Source: Marinicella litoralis | Lineage (GTDB): Bacteria > Pseudomonadota > Gammaproteobacteria > Xanthomonadales > Marinicellaceae | NCBI RefSeq assembly: GCF_002591915.1 | Contig: NZ_NIHB01000001.1 | Location: 1,120,286 to 1,184,285, forward strand | DNA length: 64,000 nucleotides | Reading direction: 5' to 3' | Shown here: positions 62,903 through 64,000 of the stretch, piece by piece | Layout of the letters: the number at the start of each line of letters is the position of its first letter | How positions within the stretch are numbered: position 1 is the stretch's first letter | Position numbers and translations under genes: made by a program | Notes under the pieces: generated by a model | The model's database searches: none | Seen by the model: the letters and a program-made list of their open reading frames with translations, nothing else | Told to the model about the DNA's origin: nothing

Positions 62903-63423
62903 TTAGCTCTCTTGAGGGATTGAATGGAAACTAATGAAGGCCGTGTATATTTTGCTTTGGATGGTGATGACTTTGACCCGGATTCATTAACTGAGTTTTT
63001 GGGTGTCGAGCCAACATCGATTATGCGAAAAGGAACAAGAATCCCAGAGAAGTCTCCAGCCAAAAGTTCTTGGGAATTCTCTACTGAAAATATAGTTAAT
63101 AATTTTATTGATGTGTTTGCTATGGCTGAATCAATTACCGAGCAACTAGAACCAAAAAAGACTCGTATCATCGAAGCCATTGATAAATTTAACTTGGTAG
63201 CTCGATTAGAAGTGGTTCTTTGGATTTCCATGAATGAAGAGCACTCAACTCCAGCAATAGGTTTTGAGCCAAATACAATAAAGTTTTTATCTGAAGTCGG
63301 GGCGTTTATTGATGTCGACACTTATAAGCACTAGAGCTAACAAGTTGCTGCATTTGACAGTCAAAAGCGTCATGCCTTTTGTTCCAAAAGCCACGCCACT
63401 TCTGCCTGCAAATGAGCAAGGCG
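62903..63423 (+). mobile_element. Integron gene cassette with DUF4279 gene
   Basis: Runs from TTAGCT of core site GTTAGCT (62902-62908) to the G of GTTAAAC (63423). Its R'' box AGCTAAC is the exact reverse complement of GTTAGCT, which fixes both ends. Confidence 0.87.
62924..63334 (+). CDS. Cassette-encoded DUF4279-like protein
   Basis: A 136-aa protein that fits DUF4279 by eye: VYFALDGDDFDPDSLTEFLG, VEPTSIMRKGTR, SSWEFST and a C-terminal half with LEVVLWISMN and AIGFEPNTIKFLSEVG. DUF4279 genes occur often in integron cassettes. GAGG lies 8 nt before the ATG. The TAG stop abuts the R'' box of the attC. Confidence 0.82.
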   Translation: METNEGRVYFALDGDDFDPDSLTEFLGVEPTSIMRKGTRIPEKSPAKSSWEFSTENIVNNFIDVFAMAESITEQLEPKKTRIIEAIDKFNLVARLEVVLWISMNEEHSTPAIGFEPNTIKFLSEVGAFIDVDTYKH

Positions 63424-63429
63424 TTAAAC
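63335..63429 (+). other. attC site of the DUF4279 cassette
   Basis: A 95-bp site: R'' AGCTAAC (63335-63341), 5-nt spacer, L'' GCTGCAT (63347-63353), central hairpin with CTTTTG/CAAAAG and GCGT/ACGC pairs, L' ATGAGC (63412-63417), 5-nt spacer, R' GTTAAAC (63423-63429). L'' pairs with L' except for one extra base. Confidence 0.88.
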
Positions 63430-63603
63430 CCCCAAAACCCTGTCTCAATATCATCCCACCTTTAATTAAAAAAACTTCAGTTTTGAAATTGGTTTAAAAT
63501 TAAATACAAACTCAAAGGGTCGTTTGAGTAATGGCTGCACTCGTTGTGGGACCTGTTGATGGTCGTTGAGTTCAGTGTCACTTAATTAATACTGGAGGAT
63601 AGT

Positions 63604-63972
63604 ATGGCAAACTATATTGATGGATTCGTTCTGCCAGTTCCGCGTGATCAACTTCAGAGGTATGGGGAAGTGGCTGAAAAAGTCGCCAAGATATGGAAGG
63701 AATATGGCGCACTTGAGTACTTTGAGTACATCAGTGATGACGCTGCCATGGAGGGCACGCGAAGCTTCACAGAGGTGGTCAATAGCAAGGAAGATGAAGC
63801 CGTTATTTTTGGCTGGGTGGTTTTTACTTCTCGTGAAGCACGTGATCTTGCCAATGAAAAAGTGGCTGCTGATCCCAGAATGACAGACTTGGTCAGTCCG
63901 CTGGTTTCGACCGCGCGACCGATTTTTGATGCCAAAAAAATGGTGTATGGTGGGTTTCGCTCTTTGGTGTAG
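63604..63972 (+). CDS. DUF1428-family protein, probably cassette-encoded
   Basis: A 122-aa protein of DUF1428: YIDGFVLPVPRDQLQRYGEV, WKEYGALEYFEYISDD, EAVIFGWVVFTSREARDLAN and FDAKKMVYGGFRSLV at the end. GGAGG 7 nt before the ATG. It follows the core site at 63423 by 180 bp; that leader holds two small hairpins (63471-63484 and 63510-63529). DUF1428 genes are common in cassettes, but its own attC would lie past the window end, so the gene could also be ordinary chromosome. Confidence 0.85.
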   Translation: MANYIDGFVLPVPRDQLQRYGEVAEKVAKIWKEYGALEYFEYISDDAAMEGTRSFTEVVNSKEDEAVIFGWVVFTSREARDLANEKVAADPRMTDLVSPLVSTARPIFDAKKMVYGGFRSLV

Positions 63973-64000
63973 TCAGCAGGGTCCGTGCTGAATATCAAGT

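Noticed and set aside
62812-63321. 169-aa minus-strand ORF across the DUF4279 cassette
   Set aside because: Antisense to a gene with a clear family match, a ribosome binding site and cassette boundaries; its Ser-rich product shows no family pattern.
63565-63571. GTTGAGT as the start of a separate DUF1428 cassette
   Set aside because: It fits the consensus, but L' and L'' boxes with the expected extra base could not be drawn, and the R'' would have to be GTTTAAC, which is absent.

Overview
The window looks like a chromosomal segment of a marine, moderate-to-low GC gammaproteobacterium. The algZ-algR-hemC-hemD order, bifunctional PutA, TrkAH, GspA/GspB, a class GN sortase with its VIT/VWA target and a complete heme-copper oxidase operon all point to Gammaproteobacteria. 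Several secreted proteins end in an aromatic-rich GFE/GFD motif, which I associate with Marinicella-like and Wenzhouxiangella/Xanthomonadales-like genomes. That placement is inference. No tRNA, rRNA or CRISPR was seen.

Layout. 1-527: intergenic block of 127-bp tandem repeats carrying two dyads each, plus a dispersed palindromic repeat. 528-6285: mostly minus-strand housekeeping genes (rluF, an FMN reductase, dsbC, folB, a lipoprotein, a thioesterase) with a plus-strand AbgT transporter. 6397-9775: algZ-algR-hemC-hemD, coupled by 4-bp overlaps. 9884-13797: lipoprotein, DUF2782 protein, FMN-binding glutamate-synthase-like protein, dicarboxylate symporter. 13933-19289: secreted beta-helix protein, ECF sigma factor, Ser/Thr kinase with a TPR-like tail. 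19437-24058: queF, smc, comF. 24112-28914 (minus): kinase, ECF sigma, secreted P-domain/FG-GAP protein. 29002-36487 (minus): gspA-gspB-rhomboid, DUF1820-ntrX-like-trkA-trkH. 37149-40259: putA. 40422-44684: a third ECF sigma/kinase pair with a convergent beta-helix protein. 45204-54590: cox/cta operon (subunits II, I and III, assembly factors, heme A and heme O synthases), then tatD and tcdA. 54694-59674: BON-LysM protein, a GFE/GFD-motif secreted protein, sortase target and class GN sortase. 59675-64000: a small secreted protein bracketed by copies of the sortase 3' end, then a chromosomal integron.

Two things stand out. First, all three ECF-sigma/Ser-Thr-kinase modules sit beside a secreted protein carrying the GFE/GFD motif, which suggests a recurring signalling-plus-surface-protein module. 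Second, 60394-64000 holds an integron. An IntI-type integrase is transcribed away from a row of small plus-strand ORFs (a 4-TM protein, a small membrane protein, DUF4279, DUF1428). Two attC sites can be read base by base: their R'' boxes are exactly complementary to the first bases of their own cassettes, and each L'' carries the expected extra unpaired base. Also notable is an NtrX-like regulator whose AAA+ domain has lost the GAFTGA loop and the Walker B acids.
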